Assembly (NCBI GenBank): GCA_037126765.1
Contig: JBBCBC010000024.1
Span: forward strand, 21,053,554 to 21,117,553
Length of the DNA: 64,000 bases
Reading direction: 5' to 3'
Source: Stenogyne calaminthoides
Lineage: Eukaryota; Streptophyta; Magnoliopsida; Lamiales; Lamiaceae
The position numbers were made by a program, and so were the translations under genes. The notes beneath the pieces are model-generated. The model was not told the DNA's origin and ran no database searches. It worked only from the letters and a program-made list of their open reading frames with translations. Positions 46,002 through 57,995 of this stretch are shown here, one piece after another; position 1 is the stretch's first letter; each line of letters starts with the position of its first letter.

Positions 46002-46860
46002 TTCAGCAATCCTAGAGAAATAAAATAAAATGTGAATTAAAACACATAATTCATATGATCAATATTCAGCAATCAAAATAAATATGGCCTTTAAATTTAT
46101 TTCGTTTCCATTATTTTCACATACTTAACGACCTCATCGAAAAAGTACGAATTTATATCAACTATAAATCATAATGGACTAGGATCCACATTACTACTAT
46201 CATAATCCCAGCGAGGGAGGGTTGATCATTACAATAGCATAACTGGTAGGTCTCCAAACCAATTGCTAAGTTGCAATTCCTAGCTTGTCGAACCTAGTTC
46301 GACCGATGTCCCTTACCCTTTGTTCCCCGCGAGGGCTAGCGAAACAAAGTTAAGTTGGTTTACAACCATCAAGCGGCGACATTACATGTCCCTATAAAAC
46401 TCCTGTTAAATGTAGATCCGAGCAAAAGAAGAGGGTCTTTAAGTACTCAATGGAACGAAATCTCCGGTTTACTTTTAATTTTGATGGAAGACATCTTATC
46501 AAATCAATGAGAAAACTATATTTTATTGAGGAACATTTTTAAAGGCGGGGTATTAATTGCTTAATCGAGATCCAACATGTTAATCTACATCACATTTGAG
46601 CATCTATTGGGCGCCGCCTACCCAAACATGATATTATGCGGACTAACACTTATATGGGCGTCGTTTACCCAAGCAATTAATACGGTCCGACAATTATTGG
46701 ACGCCGCCTACCAAAACAATTTATAATGCGGACTATAAATGCGTTAATGTAATTTAAAACAGGTTAACAAGTGGGATTTTAATAATCCTTTTATAAACCA
46801 AACTTTAAAATTCAATTTTAAATTCAATTCACAATTATTAAAATTAATAATTGTGAGATT
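46002..46860 (-). other. Leader of element E with degenerate repeats
   Basis: Non-coding. Three degenerate units of about 55-65 bp occur at 46605-46745, each with GG(G/A)CG(C/T)CG(C/T)(C/T)TACC and GCGGACTA/CGGTCCGA. A GCGAGGG-containing block occurs twice (about 46210 and 46330). No ORF of note. Confidence 0.6.
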
Positions 46861-47037
46861 AGTGAAATATCACCGTGATTTGGTGATGGGCGAAATTAGC
46901 ATATATAGGAATGAGTACAACAAATATCTCCACTAATTACATGAGGAGATTTGACTAATTACAACAAGATGGATATCTTCCTAATATATACAATATTTGA
47001 ATTTCTAATAAAATTATCCTTTTATATCTTTATTACC
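46861..47037 (-). repeat. Possible 3' LTR remnant of element D
   Basis: On the minus strand, after the D RNase H stop comes a purine run (GACGGGGGG) and then AT-rich sequence with CCTATATATGC about 120 bp in, the look of a short copia LTR. It does not begin with TG and no second copy is present, so the call is tentative. Confidence 0.35.
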
Positions 47038-48837
47038 CCCCGTCAAGCGCTGCGTGGGATGAAGACCAACGCAATGCTTGGACCGTAAAAACTCGAAAGA
47101 AGGTCGAGGAAGACTCTTGGTGAAGACGTCTGCCAGCTGAAGATGAGAGGGCACAAAACGAGTTGACAGCTTCCCAGATGAAACTAACTCACGTACAAAG
47201 TAGTAATCAAGGTCAATGTGCTTTGCCCGTTTGTGGGCCACTGGATTCTGGCTTAGAAAGATTGCACTTTTGTTATCACAAAGCAACTGAGGACGGTCAG
47301 AAGAACGAATATTTAGCTCCTGAAGTAGATTGGTTAGCTAAACCAATTCTGCAGCTGCATTTACCATGGCTCGATATTCTGACACGCAACTAGAACGAGC
47401 AACGGTAGGCTGCTTCTTTGCACTCCAAGAAACTAGATTGCCTCCAAGAAAGATAGAGTATCCATAAGTGGAGCGCCGTGTCTCCGTGCAACGAGCCCAA
47501 TCAGTATCGGAGTATCCAATAATAGAGAGATCCGATTGGCGAACAAAGGATAATCCGAAGTGCAGCGTGCCTTTGACATATCGAAGAATACGTTTAATAG
47601 CCGAAAAATAGTCATCAGTAGGGGATTGTAAAAATTGACTATTGATTGACCGCAAACGAAAGATCGGGATGAGTAATGGTCAGATACTGCAAAGCTCCCA
47701 CAAGAGAACGATAGAGTGTGGGATCCCGAAATGGTTGGCCATCGGAAACGAGAGATTCACTAGCCGCCAAAGGGGTGTTGACTTGTTAAGCCTCCAATAA
47801 TTCAGCACGTTCTAAAATGTCGTGTTCATATTTGGTCTAACCAATGAACAAACCATCTGACGTATGAGATATCTCCAAGCCAAGGAAATAATTCAACTTA
47901 CCCAAATCCTTAATCGCAAACTCCTGATGGGTACGATCAATAAATTTCTGAAGGGCTGAAGGATCATTGCCTGTCACAATGATGTCATCGACGTATAGCA
48001 ACAAATAAATAGTAATAGCTTCTCGATGAAAGCAAAACAGAGAAGAATCGGAACGACACTGAAGAAAACTAAGGCTGAGGAGAAAGGTACTAAACCTCTG
48101 AAACCAGGCAGGAGGAGCTTGACGAAGACCGTAAAGAGCTTTCTTCAGATGAAAAAACATGATCAGGGAATCGGGGATCCACAAACCCCGGAGGCTGGGC
48201 CATAAAAATGGGTTTCTCGAGAATTCCATTGAGAAACGCGTTTTTAACATCAAGTTGATGGAGAGACCAATTTCGATGAACTGAAATAGCCAGGATGACT
48301 CGAACGGTGGAGGCCTTCACCACTGGGCTGAAAGTATGGTGAAAATCGGCGCCCGGAACCTAAGTGAAACCCTGAGCTACAAGACGAGCCTTATGACACT
48401 CGACGGACCCATCTGCATGAAATTTCATACGAAAGACCCATTTAGAGCCAACAATATTCGTGCCAGGAGGATGAGGAACCAAATCCCAAGTGTGATTCGT
48501 ACAAAGAGCATCTATTTCTTCCTGCATAGCAGCAAGCCATTTGGGTGAATTGACAGCTAATTTGAAACCACGAGGCTCAGAGGAGGCAGTAAGTGCGGTC
48601 AGTAAAGCAGTAGAAGCCAAATCAACTGGATAACGAGGCTTAAAGACACCAGCACGAGCCCGAGTAATCATATGATGAGAGGGACCGGGTGGTGACGGCT
48701 GTGGTGGCTCGGGGGCCGGCTGTGGTGGGTCGGGAGCCGGCTGGGGTCCGGGGTGAGCAGAAGCCGAGTCGTCGTCCAACAAAAGAAAAGGACGAGAAGG
48801 TGGTTGTGATGATGCATCATGCAAAGGTGAAGGAGAT
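47014..48837 (-). pseudogene. pol: Element D reverse transcriptase and RNase H
   Basis: 48824-48360 carries the Pro-rich linker, MITRARAGVFKPRY, and the N-terminal part of the polymerase (WLAAMQEEIDAL, IVGSKWVFRMKFHADGSV). A stop in the VAQGFTQ motif (48360) is followed by segments 48323-48090 and 48253-47837 with QLDVKNAFLNG and an intact YVDDIIVTGND. RNase H (47655-47338 and 47286-47014) has YSDTDWARC, SVSEYRAM and LCDNKSAIFLSQNP. There are at least four frame breaks. It is the only minus-strand polymerase with an intact YVDD. Confidence 0.82.
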
Positions 48838-50539
48838 GGATTATCTGGAAAGTATGCTTTTACTTTGTATAATCACACTGAGTTTCTGTCTTATTTACTG
48901 AAATAAATTATTTATCACTGATGCTTTAAATATCATCGAATGTTACATATATTTACTGCATAACTGTTCAATAAGAAGTATGTGTTACATTGTAGTTAAT
49001 TTAATGATACCAGATCACAGAAGATTAAATTAACAGTCCCTTGTAACTAAAAGTACACTTTCACGACCTAGATGTAAATGAACAAACCATCACGAAAGGT
49101 TGAGGTGTAAGGCTCAGATTGACTTGTTTTGACCAAGAGATTGCACCAGTGCATCATGATGCACTGAACAAGACCTACAAGAGAACAAATTCTTCAGCAC
49201 TGAAAATAGAAGAATTAGACCTCAGTGGTTCATTATTTCTTAATCTCCGTTCCTTAAATAGGATTGTGTGCAATCAATAGCCGTTGCTTTGACTTATGAT
49301 GGGAAGAGGATCATTGAGATTCAATACCTTGTATCTTGGACAATGATATTGATTACACAACAATTGCTAAGATTTAATACGGTGAAACGTGTGCAAGTAC
49401 GTCTTGTTGATTTGCCCCGTTGGGAGGCTCATAAGATTTATCATACCAAATCTTGCAAGTGGAATTTATTTACGGTATGGATAATAATGTTGAGCCGTTC
49501 CTTAACCAAGGAAAAAGATGTTAATTAATATAAAGCTATTTCAGTGGCTTAAATTAATTAATGGGCTAGATAATCTTAAACATGGGAAATAATAACCGGG
49601 AGCCATATTAACAGTAATATTGGTTAAGATGGATAGTGCAATATTAATTATGTAGTGGGATTAATTAATATTTATGGGCTTGAATAATATTGTGGCTCAA
49701 TATTGAAAATTCAAAGTCCATTGGAAGGTCCAATCTTAATTCTCCTAAAGGCCCCCAAGTAGCCCAAACATAAAGTCCAATAACTGAAAAAGGTGTTTAA
49801 AATAAAATAAATTATTGTTGCCTAATTTTTCATAATTTTCGAAAATTATGAATAAGAGAGGGAGAAAGATTTTCTATGAATTTTGTTATGGAATGAAGAT
49901 AAGTATTCTTGGAATACAAGATTATCTCATTAAATTCAAGAAATCTCCCACTTGGCTATTTATAATGAAATTTTCGAAATATGCCATAACATAAGGAGGG
50001 AAGATTTTATTTGGGAGATATATTGGGAAATAGAATATATTGGATACACTCAAGATTGTTTATTGGAGAAGAAGCAAGGAAATTTCTCAATCTCCCCAAA
50101 CCCTAATATTTTTGCCCCCCTTTGTATTATAAATAGGGGATGAATACTTCATCCCCAAGGCAACTCCATGTGTTGGAAAAATTAAAAATCCACAAAGGTG
50201 GTGCAACATAATTTTTATTTTTCCCTTTTGTTAATTGTTCGCGAGCGTCCCTCCACCGGATTGACGAGTAAGGACTTGGGAATACTTGGGAAGGTTTTTT
50301 GGTGTGTTCGTGCGAACGGGATCCACCTTCTAGACGATTTCCACTCCAAGAGGTTAGTTCACGTAAACTCCTAGCTTTTCCGCATGCGTAGGATTTATGT
50401 GACGAACTTGTATGCATGATTTGTTGTTGAATTATTATTTGAGTTAATATAGGATTAATTCATGCTAGTAATAATTGTCAGAATTAAATTTGTATTTAAA
50501 TTCACCCGAATAGATCTGGGCACCCACTATTCCCCAACA
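48838..50539 (+). repeat. B-family solo LTR inside D, 5' end trimmed
   Basis: 1.70 kb of B-family LTR in plus orientation, with TATAAATA at 50128-50135 and end CCCCAACA at 50539. The usual TGTTGG start is missing: LTR homology begins at GGATTAT within GGAGATGGATTAT. There is no 5-bp target duplication; instead the D sequence on the left (about 48715-48837) is repeated on the right (about 50541-50712). Confidence 0.85.
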
Positions 50540-50757
50540 TCAGAGGCCGGCTGTGGTGGCTCGGGAGCTGGATGTGGTGGCTCGGGAGCCGACTAGGGTC
50601 CGGGATGAGCAGAAGCCGAGTCATCGTCCAACAAAAGAAAAGGATGAGAAGGTGGCTGTGACGATGCATCATGCAAAAGTGGCGACGGTTGATCATGTGA
50701 AGGAGATGGAACCGTGCGCTGAGGCGACCAAGCCACATCTAAGAATGTAGTAAGTTC
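50540..50757 (-). pseudogene. Element D integrase/RT linker segment
   Basis: Minus-strand piece encoding TFLDVAWSPQRTVPSPSHD and a Pro/Ala-rich repeat (APEPPQP units). Overlaps in content with 48715-48837, showing a direct duplication around the solo LTR. A stop interrupts the Pro-rich part after SAHPGP. Confidence 0.75.
50753..50757. repeat. Target site duplication of element C (left)
   Basis: AGTTC directly before the C 5' LTR, repeated at 59948-59952 directly after the 3' LTR. The uninterrupted site, present once, is at 63103-63107 in D' (GAACT on the plus strand). Confidence 0.93.
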
Positions 50758-52590
50758 TGTTGGGATTATACTGGAAAGTATGCTTTTACTTTGTATAATC
50801 AAACTGAATTTCAGACTTATTTACTGAAATAAATTGTTTATCACTGATGCGTTAAATATTATCGAATGTTACATATATTTACTGCATAACTGTTCAATAA
50901 ATAGTACGTGTTACATTGTAGTTAATTTAGTGATACCAGATCACAGAAGATTAAATTAACAGTCCATTGTAACCAAAAATACACCATTCACGACCTAGAT
51001 GGAAATGAACAATCCATCGTGAAAGGTTGAAGTGTAACGCTCAGATTAGCTTGTCTTGACCAAGAGATTACACTAGTGCATATCTAGTGCACTGAAGAGG
51101 ACCTACAGGAGGACAAATTCTTCAGAATTGAACTAGGAAGAATTAGACCTCAGTGGTTCGTAATTTCTTAATCTTCGTCCCTTAAATAGGATCGCGTGTG
51201 GTTAGTAAGTATTGCTTTGACTTATTACGGGTAGAGAATCAATGAGATTCAATACTTTATATCTTGGGCAAGATTATTGGTCACATGTGTTGCTAAGATT
51301 TAATACGGAGAATCGTGTGCAAGTACGCTTGTTCGATTTGCCCCCTTGGGAGGTTCATAAGTTTTATCATACCAAATCTTGCAAGTGGAACTAGTTTCCG
51401 GTATGAGTAATAATGTTGAACCGTTCCTTTACCCAGGATAAAAAGATATTAATTAATGGAAAGCTATTTCAGTTGCTTGAATTAATTAATGGGCTAGATA
51501 ATCTTAAACACGGGAAATAATAACCGGGAGCCATATTGACTATAATATGGGTTAAGATGGATAGTGCAATATTAATTATGTATTGGGATTAATTAATATT
51601 TATGGGCTTGAATAATATTGTGGCTCAATATTGATAATTCAAAATCCATTGGAAGGTCCAATCTTAATTCTCCTAAAGGCCCCCCAAGTAGCCCAACATA
51701 AAGTTCAATAACTGGAAAAGGTGTTTAAAAATAAAATAAATATTTGTTGCTGATTTCCTCATATTTTTCGAAAATTATGAATAAAATGGGAGAAAGATTT
51801 TCTTTGAATTTTGTTATGGAATGAAGATATGTATTCTTGAAATACAAGATTATCTAATTAAATTCAAGAAATCTCCCACTTGGTTATTCATATGTGAATT
51901 TCGAATTTTTTGAAATATAAGAGAAAGAAAGATTTTCTTGAAAAGATATTATGGAAGATATGTATTTCTTGAAATACAAGTATATCTCATAAATTCAAGA
52001 AGATCCAAATCTTGGAATCTTGTCTCTTGGATTTTTCAAAAATTTGGCCACAACAAGATGAGGTGGGATTTTTGTGATATATTTTAATTATGGGGAAAAA
52101 GAATATAGGAGATATATTCAAGATTTCTTGGAGATCAAGAAAAGATTTTCCCACATTGGTTTTTCCTCAAAGATTTCGACCACCATCCATCTATAAATAG
52201 GGAATGATTCTTTCATTCCCAAGAGCAATTCCATGTGCTGGAGAAATTAGTAAATCCACATAAGTGGTGCAACAAAGTTTATTTTTCCTTTTGTTAATTG
52301 TTCGCGGGAATCCTTCCACCGGATTGTCGAGCAAGGATTAAGGGAATACTTTGGGAAGGCTTTTTGGTGTGTTTTCATCGACAAGTCCATTGCCATTCCA
52401 AGAGGTAAGTTTACGTAAACTCGTAGTAATTCGCATCGTAGGATTTCGTGAATTTGTTTATATGCATGATTTGTTGTTGAATTATTATTTGAATTAATAT
52501 AGGATTAATTCATGCTAGTAATAATTGTTAGAATTAAATTTGTATTTAAATATTCATCCCGAATAGATCCGGGCAATTCGCTCCCCAACA
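50758..52590 (+). repeat. 5' LTR of element C
   Basis: TGTTGGGATTAT to CCCCAACA, 1.83 kb; TATA box at 52193-52200. Confidence 0.95.
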
Positions 52591-52592
52591 AT

Positions 52593-52605
52593 TGGTATTA
52601 GAGCC
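52593..52605 (+). other. Primer binding site of element C
   Basis: TGGTATTAGAGCC, initiator tRNA-Met type with one C-to-T change relative to element B. Confidence 0.88.
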
Positions 52606-54053
52606 TCGGTTTCGGGCTCTGATCTTTAAATTATAATTTAATTCGCTTTCATTAAATTTGAAATTGGATAGTAGAATTGCAAGATTTTTTTTCCAGGTAT
52701 CCAATTGTCATGGAATTTAATGTGTTTATTTATGCATGCATATAAATTGTTGTTTTTAATTCGATTCGTTCGAATTTATTTTGCCTCATGAGAAAATCCA
52801 CGAGTAGATTAGAATTTGTTTGATTTGATCAATGTAATAGACTAGTCTAGATCTAGGTTTATTTATTTTTGTAAAATAAATTGTAACCGGATCGGAAACG
52901 GAGGCGGAGACGAAGAATTAAAAGACGGGATCCTAAAAGGCGAGGCGGCGTCGTCGCGCGAAATGTGCCAAAGGAGGTATGCTGACGCGACATCGGGTAG
53001 CGACGCGGGCGCTGGGGGCGAGGCCGCCAGCCGAAATGCGGATTGAGGTCGGGCGCAGCGATCGGCATGGATCTTGGGCGCGATGGGATGGATGGACCGG
53101 TGAGGCAAAGATCGGGCGCGGATCGGCATGGGCGTCTTGTTGGGATCTGCGGGCGCCTACCGAGAACCGAAGCTTGCTACCGAAGCTGGGCGTGACCGGG
53201 CGACGTCGGCGGGCTTTAGTTCACTAAGACACGACCCTCGGTCCGGGCGAAAGGCTGGTCGATGACGTGGCTTGACAAGGTATTTTTTTTTAAGAGGAAT
53301 CAAGTGGGAGCTTTTCGAGATGAACGATGAAGGCTATGAAGACGATTTCTCAAGATCAAGACATGATAAAAAATTAACCATGACAATTGGATATATTTGC
53401 CCAATATGTTTAATTTTTTGTTTTGATGTTATGCATTATTTTATGTTTATTTAAATCGTGTTTAAATTTGCAATGCATGAGAAAATGTTTTGAAAAATCT
53501 CACTTTCGAAAATTACTAAGTATGCTTAAACAATTAATTGACAATTTTATGGATAATAAAATTGAATTAATTTTGACCTCCATGATTTATTTATTTGTGA
53601 ATTCTTTTGGAGAAATTCCCCCCACGGGACGGTCAAAAGATAGCTTTCACATGAATAAATTCCAAATGGATGATTGTGGATTATTACTAGTGGCGACGAT
53701 GACCCTCCCCACGAGGCTCGTTCAAAGCAAAATAATAATTCTGTATTTAATCATGGTTATTACTTAGGTATAAAATTGATATGCATATACTTCCCCGAAG
53801 TCCCTGTCAATTTTATATTGGTCAAGTGGGAGCCAACTATTAATCTAGTTATTAAAGGTTTGTAATTGTTCTTGTTTGTAACCTGCTTGAATGTGTTTAA
53901 ATAATGACCCACCCCATGTGGCTTATTTAAACTGTTTTGAGATGTTGGCTGATGCATGTTCATTTTTTTTTTTTGAGATTTTAATATGAAACATGTGATC
54001 GAGCCTTGTGATATATTTGTGCTTATGCATATTATTATTTATTTCAGTTCATC
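52606..54053 (+). other. Leader of element C with GC-rich island
   Basis: GC-rich insert at about 52900-53280 between AT-rich flanks that match B and A1. The insert is clearly shorter than, and poorly alignable to, those of B and A1. Short ORFs inside are not conserved. A TTTCAG precedes the gag ATG by a few bases. Confidence 0.65.
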
Positions 54054-55391
54054 ATGTCGTAACCTTTTAATCCACTGTTATATACACTCAAAGAACACCA
54101 ATTAACTGGTGATAACTATGTTGTTTGGAAACGAAATATAAGTTTTGTCCTACCTGCACAAGAACATCATTGGGTTCTTGATGTACCCAAGCCCCGTTTG
54201 CTTACTGATGGATCAACTGATGCGGAAAGACACTTGTATAATATTTGGGAGCAGGCAAATGAACCTATGAAACGTGTAATCTTGACTTCACTGTCTGATG
54301 ATTTGAGACACATTCATGAAGATATTGAGTCTGCTGCAGAAATTATGCAAAGTCTTGAAGAAATGTTTTCAACAAAAGACCGCATGATCAATCAGTTTAA
54401 AAACGACGACGTGGCAAGGCTAAAGATGGCTGAGGGAACACCCGTAAGGGAGCATGTTCTCAGAATAAAACACCATTTTGAAAAACTGGTTTATCTCGGT
54501 ACCAAGTATAGTGATGAGGCTCAAATCGAATTTCTTTTGCTAACTCTTCCAAGGTGCTTCGATGGGTTTTACTGTAGTTTTGTGATGAGTGATCACATGT
54601 TTACTATGCACATTCTACAAGAAGCCTTGGAGAAAATAGAGAATCATTTAGGAAAGAAAGACGAGGCATTGGTGACCAAAAGTCTTTTCTCAAGGTCTAG
54701 GCCAATGGAGGGCAAGACTCGAGAAAAGGAAAGTGGTCAGAACCAAAGCAAACTCATCATTAAGAAAAGTAAGAGAAAGACAGCTAGCTGTATGGGTGTC
54801 AAGAAAGCACCAAAGGGAAAATGTTTTAACTGCGGTGAAAAAGGACATTGGAGGTCAGCCTATTCCAATCCCAAAAGGAATGGAAAGAAAGGTAATTCTC
54901 ACGCACTAGTTGTTGAAACTTGCTTAGCGGCGTATGCCTCCCATTTATGGGTGGTGGATACGGGATCCACTGATCATGTTTGTTTCACTTTACAGGGGTT
55001 CAAGCGGACCCGACAACTTAGTGGGAGTGAGATCCTCATCACATTGGGCGATGCTACGAGAGTGGCAGCTGAAGCAGTGGGAGAAGTGCACCTGTCTTTT
55101 GAAGACAGAGTTTTAATTTTAAGAGATGTACTTTACGTTCCGAATTTTAGAAAGAACTTAATTTCAGTTTCTAAACTTTACCTTGATGGATATTCGGTTA
55201 CTTTTGATAAAGTTGTTACCATTTCTCTTTATGATAAATTTATCTATCATGGAACTTTGTCAAGTAATCTCTATACAATTAACTGTGCACACCACTCACG
55301 AAATGCATCTTATAACACATCAACTATTTCCGGTAAAAGAAAACATTCATCAGACGTCAACGAAACACTTCTATGGCATCTAAGATTGTGA
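54054..55391 (+). pseudogene. gag: Element C gag and protease
   Basis: The ATG at 54054 is followed by TCG and then TAA (54060-54062); element B has CAA there, so codon 3 is a C-to-T nonsense change. Beyond it the frame is open to 55391: capsid (NIWEQANEPMKRVIL, LTLPRCFDGFY), zinc knuckle CFNCGEKGHWRSAY, in which the last Cys ligand is Tyr (TGT to TAT at 54861-54863), protease WVVDTGSTDHVC with intact DTG, and the pre-integrase region up to LLWHLRL, where a TGA replaces the Gly codon of the usual LGH motif. Confidence 0.88.
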
Positions 55392-57007
55392 CATATTAAT
55401 CCAAAGAGGATCCAAAAGTTGGTGAAAGACGGTTCACTGGAGTCTCTCCAAGTTGAACCAATTCCAACCTGCGAATCATGTTTGGAGGGTAAAATGACCA
55501 AGAGGGCATTCGGAGCCAAGGGGAATAGAGCCAAAGAAGTGTTAGAAATCGTTCACACAGACGTATGTGGTCCAATGTCAACCAAAGCAAGAGGAGGTTA
55601 TGAGTATTTTGTCACTTTTATTGATGGCTACTCGAGGTACGGTTATATTTTCCTTATGAAGCATAAATCTAAGACATTTGAGAAATTCAAAGAATTTAAG
55701 GCTCAAGCAGAGAATCATAGGGAAAAACGTATCAAGTCTCTACGATCTGATCGTGGAGGCGAGTACCTCAGCGATGAGTTTTTGAACTACTTGTCAGATG
55801 AAGGGATTGCATCCCAGCTAACTGCACCCGGAACCCCTCAACAAAACGGGGTTGCAGAGCGAAGGAACATAACTCTTTTGGAAATGGTTAGATCAATGAT
55901 GAGTTATGCGGATCTTCCCAACTCGTTCTGGGGTCATGCCTTGAAACAACGGCTTACATTTCGAACTTGGTGCCATCAAATTGGTTCCCAAAACTCCCAA
56001 AGAATTGTGGACGGCAAGCCCAGTTTGAGACACATGAGAATTTGGGGTGTCCGGCCTACGTGTTGGACAAGGAAGCCGGGAAATTGGATCCTCGATCAGA
56101 ATTAAGGTTGTTTATAGGATACCCCGAGGGAACAAAAGGGTGTATGTTCTATGGTCCCGAATATCAAAAGGTGGTAATAAGCACCCACTTTAGATTTTTG
56201 GAAGAAGACTATATGAACGAAAGAAGACCTAGAAGTGAGATTACCTTAAGTGAGCTAAGGAGGCTAACCTCATTGCCAACTGTACAAGATGACATACCAA
56301 ACGACACACTTACACAACCGGAACCTCGTCGTAGTGGGAGGGTTGTGAAACAGCCCGAGAGATTCATGGGGATAGGAGAGTCCTCGGACTTGATCCCCGG
56401 TCAAGACGAATCAGACCCATGGACATATGATGAGGCGATCCAAGACAAGGATGCGGTTTCTTGGCAAAAGGCAATGAAAGTAGAAATGGGGTCTATGGAT
56501 CATAACAGAGTGTGGGAGCTAGTCGAACCACTTAATGGGGTCAAACCTATTGGTTGCAAGTGGGTATACAAGAGAAAGAGAGGATCGGACGGGAAGGTGG
56601 AAACCTTCAAGGCAAGGCTTGTGGCGAAAGGTTATACTCAGAAAGAAGGGATCGACTATGAGGAAACCTTTTCACCTGTAGCAATGCTCAAGTCCATCTG
56701 GATTCTCTTGTCGATTGTTGCGCATGTCGATTTTGAAATCTGGCAAATAGATGTCAAGACAGCTTTCCTTAACGGAAGTCTTGATGAGGAAATCTATATG
56801 CAACAACCCCAAGGCTTCATTAAAAAGGGCCAAGAACACCTAGTTTGTAAGCTCATGAAGTCTATTTACGGACTCAAACAGGCATCCAGAGCTTGGAACC
56901 AATGTTTTGATCATTTTATAAAGTCTTATGGGTTTGATCAAAACGAGTTTGAAAGTTGTGTGTACAAAAAGCGTGTCGGAACTGCATTGGTATTCTTAGT
57001 ACTATAG
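55392..57007 (+). pseudogene. pol: Element C integrase and reverse transcriptase, N-terminal part
   Basis: From HINPKRIQ the integrase runs with CESCLEGK, VHTDVCGPM, SLRSDRGGEYLS and TAPGTPQQNGVAERRN; the catalytic Asp, Asp and Glu are all present. Around 55960-56040 single-base changes move the frame twice, the second time to that used for PEGTKGCMFYGP. The reverse transcriptase then reads cleanly (KPIGCKWVYKRKRG, WQIDVKTAFLNGSLDEE) up to LVFLVL, where TAG (57005-57007) replaces the Tyr codon of YVDD. VDDILLIGND follows in frame. Confidence 0.87.
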
Positions 57008-57991
57008 GTAGATGACATTCTGCTCATCGGGAACGATGTAAAGGTGTTATCGGACGTAAGGGCATGGCTTTCAAAACAGTTTGATATGAAGGACTTAGGG
57101 AAGCCGGACATATCCTTGGGATCAAGATCACTCGAGATCGCAAGAAAAGGATGATAGGCTTGTCGAAAGCTTCATACATAGACACTGTCTTGAAACGATT
57201 CAACATGCAGGATTCCAAGAAAGGCTTAGTACCTTTCAGACATGGAATCCATCTATCCAAGAAAATGTGCCCTAAGACACAAAAGGGAGATAGATGACAT
57301 GAAAGACATTCCTTATGCTTCGGCTGTCGGAAGCCTTATGTATGCAATGCTGTGCACGAGACCGGATATCTGCTTTGCCGTTGGCATGGTGGCAAGATAT
57401 CAAAGTAACCCGGGGAGAGAACATTGGACGGCAGTTAAAAACATTCTGAAGTATCTGAATAGAACTCGGGATAGAATGTTGGTTTATCAGTCGGATAATC
57501 TAATCCCCGTAGGCTACACGGACTCGGATTTCCAATCAGACATAGATTCCAGAAAATCTACCTCTGGTAGTGTGTTTTGCATGGGGGGAGGAGCCATGAC
57601 ATGGAGAAGCGTCAAGCAGAAATGCGTCGCGGATTCTACCATGGAAGCTGAATATGTAGCTGCTTGCGAGGCAGCGAAAGAAGCGTTTTGACTCAAGAAC
57701 TTCCTAGTGGACTTGGATGTAGTTCCGAATTTGCCCAACAAAATCACTGTTTATTGTGACAATGTCGGAGCAGTTGCAAATTCAAGGGAACCAAGAACCC
57801 ACAAGGCCAGCAAACACATTGAAAGGAAATACCATCTTATACGAGATATCGTTAAGAGAGGAGATATAGAGGTGGCAAAGATCGCGTCAGGAGACAACCT
57901 AGCTGATCCATTCACAAAGGGTCTGCCTCGGAATACATTCGAGAGACATGTGGAAGGGATGGGTGTCAAGACTGTTGTCAATCTGCTTTGA
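57008..57991 (+). pseudogene. pol: Element C reverse transcriptase C-terminus and RNase H
   Basis: VDDILLIGND to the end of RNase H. One base is missing near 57100 (KDLGKPDISLG against the usual KDLGEAxYILG), and another change near 57270-57290 alters the HLSKKMCPK segment. RNase H in 57242-57691 (GYTDSDFQSD, TMEAEYVAACEAAKEA) has a stop at 57689-57691 where Trp would be. The last part (57707-57991) has VYCDNVGAVANSREP and DNLADPFTKGLP and ends at TGA 57989-57991. Confidence 0.85.
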
Positions 57992-57995
57992 GTAT

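Larger units (their letters stand above)
40308..46860 (-). mobile_element. Copia element E, minus strand, lacking a visible 5' LTR
   Basis: Minus-strand order: leader (46860-46002), gag (46001-45024), protease, integrase (about 45100-43822), reverse transcriptase (43377-42586), RNase H (42372-41863), polypurine tract, 3' LTR (41842-40308). No tRNA-Met primer binding site and no copy of the 1.5-kb LTR occur between the gag and element D, so the 5' end appears deleted. The right boundary is uncertain. Confidence 0.75.
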
